Positions 5,250-6,655 of a stretch of 6,655 nt of DNA are shown here, in pieces. A model generated the notes under the pieces. It was given only the letters and a program-made list of their open reading frames with translations. It was not told the DNA's origin and did no database searches. The stretch is taken from NCBI GenBank assembly GCA_900552605.1, contig USAR01000078.1:1-6655 (forward strand). The letters run 5' to 3'. Origin of the DNA: an uncultured Oscillospiraceae bacterium (GTDB lineage Bacteria; Bacillota; Clostridia; Oscillospirales; Acutalibacteraceae). Position 1 is the stretch's first letter; every line of letters begins with the position of its first letter. The position numbers were made by a program, and so were the translations under genes.

Positions 5250-5960
5250 GCCTAAGATAACAATTAAAAGTGGAAGTAAAACCATATCATCATCTAATTA
5301 TAAAGTTACATATTCAAACAATAAATAAGTCGGAACAGCAACGGTTACAATAAAAGCTAAAGGGTCTAATTTAAGTGGTAGTAAAAAGACAACATTTAAA
5401 ATAGTACCAAAACTATCGTATACAAAGAAGAATATGTATAAGGGTAAAAGTTTTACACTTAAGTTAAATGGAGTTTCTTCCAGCAAAGTTAAATTCACCT
5501 CTTCTAAAAAATCTGTATGCACAGTTTCTTCGAAGGGTGTTGTTAAAGGTATTAAGGCGGGCAGTGCAAAAATTACTGCAAAATACAAGGTTGTTTCCTA
5601 CAAATGCAAAGTGAAAGTATTGTCCACATCTAGCGGATCTAAAGATACAAAATACTATAAAAATCATGATGATGTTCCCGATTTTGGAGCTTTAGTAAAA
5701 ATAGAACCTACTTCTAAAAGAACTTCTACTACTGATGGAGATTCTTTTGTATATTCATTAAGCGATTTACAAAAGGTTGATCCAGATAAAGAAGCAGGAA
5801 GTAAATATCAAAAGTTATTGGTAAAGTGCAAATTCAAAAAAAAGGAACAACTAAAATCAGTGGAAAGAGTTACTATAAGTATGTTTCTAAAAAGAAGATA
5901 GTTTATTTTGGAATTGCTAGTAAAAATGGTGAGGTAAAAATTATTGTAAAGAAGAAATGA
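5206..5960 (+). pseudogene. Bacterial Ig-like (BIG2) surface protein, broken
   Basis: Ignoring two lesions, one frame gives a Clostridia-type cell-surface protein. First comes a repeat 'CTGKAVKPKITIK' followed by 'YKVTYSNNK' and 'VGTATVTIKAKG' (about 5230-5415). Then a BIG2 domain 'KKNMYKGKSFTLKLNG' to 'GIKAGSAKITAKYK' (about 5422-5625), and a C-terminal region with 'DVPDFGALVKIEPTSK' and 'SYYKYVSKKKIVYFG'. Lesion 1 is TAA at 5326-5328 where a sense codon such as CAA is expected between 'NNK' and 'VGTATV'. Lesion 2 is in an 8-A run (5836-5843): continuing in the +2 frame restores 'GTTKISGKSYYKYVSKKK' and runs to a TGA at 5958-5960. The 5' end with signal peptide is missing. The intact open part, 5434-5901, has no plausible export signal. 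Confidence 0.8.
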
Positions 5961-6130
5961 TCATTTATAATAATTTAAATTTATTCAACTCATGGTTCTT
6001 AATAATATAGTCTTTCATGCTCAATGTGGACATTTCTTGTATTATATTAGACAGTTCAAGGCTTCTCCTTTGTCTATATACGATCATAGAAACAGATCTA
6101 CTTACGCCCACACGAAAAAAATAACACAAA

Positions 6131-6169
6131 AACAAAAAGCCCTATCCGAACTTAATCAGATAGGGCTTT
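6131..6169 (-). terminator. Rho-independent terminator of the nagB-like gene
   Basis: The 11-bp perfect stem AAAGCCCTATC/GATAGGGCTTT (6136-6146, 6159-6169) has a 12-base loop. On the minus strand it is followed by a T-rich tail (TTTTTGTTTTT across the base of the stem). It lies 22 bases after the stop of the minus-strand gene. On the plus strand only a short T-run follows. Confidence 0.88.
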
Positions 6170-6191
6170 CAGATTATTCTATCGCTAGATA

Positions 6192-6655
6192 TTATCTCAA
6201 CGGGATATATTGTACAAACGCCTCGATCGCCTCATAAGAAGCCAAACCTAATTGGCGATACAACTCCGCGGTAGCACGGTTGCGATCTTCGGCACGCTGC
6301 CAGAACAAACGCTCGTCGTCACCCAGATACGGAGCGCTCTCGGCCTGCGATTGATGCTTCAAAATAGCGTTACGTTTGAAGCGCAACTCCTCCGGACTGA
6401 TAGGTACGGCCATCTCAATATGGTCCATTTCCCATTCTGCCCATGCGCCGCGATACATCCATACACGGCAGTTCTTCATCCATTCCTCGTCTTTCACCTC
6501 GTCGATAGCGGCCAGTACGGCATCCAGACAAACCTTGTGGGTTCCGTGCGGGTCAGCCAAGTCACCGGCGACAAACATTTGATCCGGCTTGATCTCGAGC
6601 AACAGGGCCTTTACGATATCCTTGTCGACCTCACTCAAATCATTCTTTTTCACTA
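6192..6655 (-). CDS. nagB: NagB/LmbE fusion glucosamine-6-phosphate deaminase, C-terminal part (partial)
   Basis: About 154 C-terminal codons are visible; the frame is open to the right edge, where the first complete codon is GTG (valine inside the protein, not a start). The segment matches the LmbE/PIG-L-like C-terminal domain of the long (about 660-residue) Bacteroidetes glucosamine-6-phosphate deaminases. Marks are 'KPDQMFVAGDLADPHGTHKV', whose His-x-x-His is the expected metal-ligand pair, 'WMYRGAWAEWEMDHIEMAVP', and the terminal 'GLASYEAIEAFVQYIPLR'. The N-terminal NagB domain, which converts glucosamine-6-phosphate to fructose-6-phosphate and ammonia in amino-sugar catabolism, lies outside the window. 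The role of the LmbE-like part is not well established. Base composition and protein style differ sharply from everything to its left and point to Bacteroides or Parabacteroides. Confidence 0.88.
   Translation of the reverse strand, partial: VKKNDLSEVDKDIVKALLLEIKPDQMFVAGDLADPHGTHKVCLDAVLAAIDEVKDEEWMKNCRVWMYRGAWAEWEMDHIEMAVPISPEELRFKRNAILKHQSQAESAPYLGDDERLFWQRAEDRNRATAELYRQLGLASYEAIEAFVQYIPLR

Noticed and set aside
5992..6237. Plus-strand 81-codon frame across the terminator and nagB end
   Set aside because: It crosses a strong terminator stem and lies antisense to the nagB-like 3' end, with no recognisable protein features.
1..6655. CRISPR array, tRNA, rRNA, insertion sequence or att site
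   Set aside because: I found no regularly spaced repeats, no tRNA-like cloverleaf, no transposase or integrase frame, and no matching direct repeats at the joins.

Overview
The window looks like gut-community DNA stitched from at least three sources. Positions 1 to about 4215 are a minus-strand block of a conjugative or mobilizable element of the kind found in Clostridia (Tn1549-like in gene style; a family judgement from protein sequence, not a search). About 4220-5960 is visibly AT-rich plus-strand DNA holding two broken low-GC-Firmicutes-type genes. About 6130-6655 is more GC-rich and carries the end of a Bacteroidetes-type NagB/LmbE fusion enzyme on the minus strand. No insertion sequence, integrase, tRNA or att repeat is visible at any join, so either repeated illegitimate recombination or a chimeric metagenomic assembly could explain the layout.

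Element block, read in transcription order (right to left): a C-terminal remnant of a probable ParM-like gene (4142-4216) overlaps by 4 bp a small ParR-like gene (3831-4145). A 329-base gene-free stretch rich in inverted repeats follows (3502-3830). Next is a two-gene Xre/HipA-kinase module (3040-3501 and 2131-3036) driven by a consensus sigma-A promoter with a palindrome in its spacer and closed by a rho-independent terminator (2073-2103). Then come mobC (1652-2041), a MOBP-type relaxase (281-1645) and the start of a ParB-like gene (1-278, running off the left edge). MobC and relaxase would process the DNA for transfer, ParR/ParM and ParB-like proteins suggest maintenance functions, and Xre/HipA is probably a toxin-antitoxin-like stability module. 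Two strong hairpins lie in the 3' tail of mobC, one followed by an IncP-like TATCC motif, making this the best oriT candidate.

Middle block: a DASS/SLC13 anion symporter lacking its N-terminal third (4209-5249) runs into a Clostridia-style bacterial Ig-like surface protein (about 5206-5960). The latter has no start or signal peptide, an in-frame TAA and a poly-A frameshift. Right block: positions 5961-6130 hold no gene I can support, then a terminator (6131-6169) serves the nagB-like gene that leaves the window at the right edge.

I do not see a clearly new defence or metabolic system. The most biologically interesting parts are the compact Xre/HipA module with its promoter-operator, the candidate oriT inside mobC, and the structured intergenic region.
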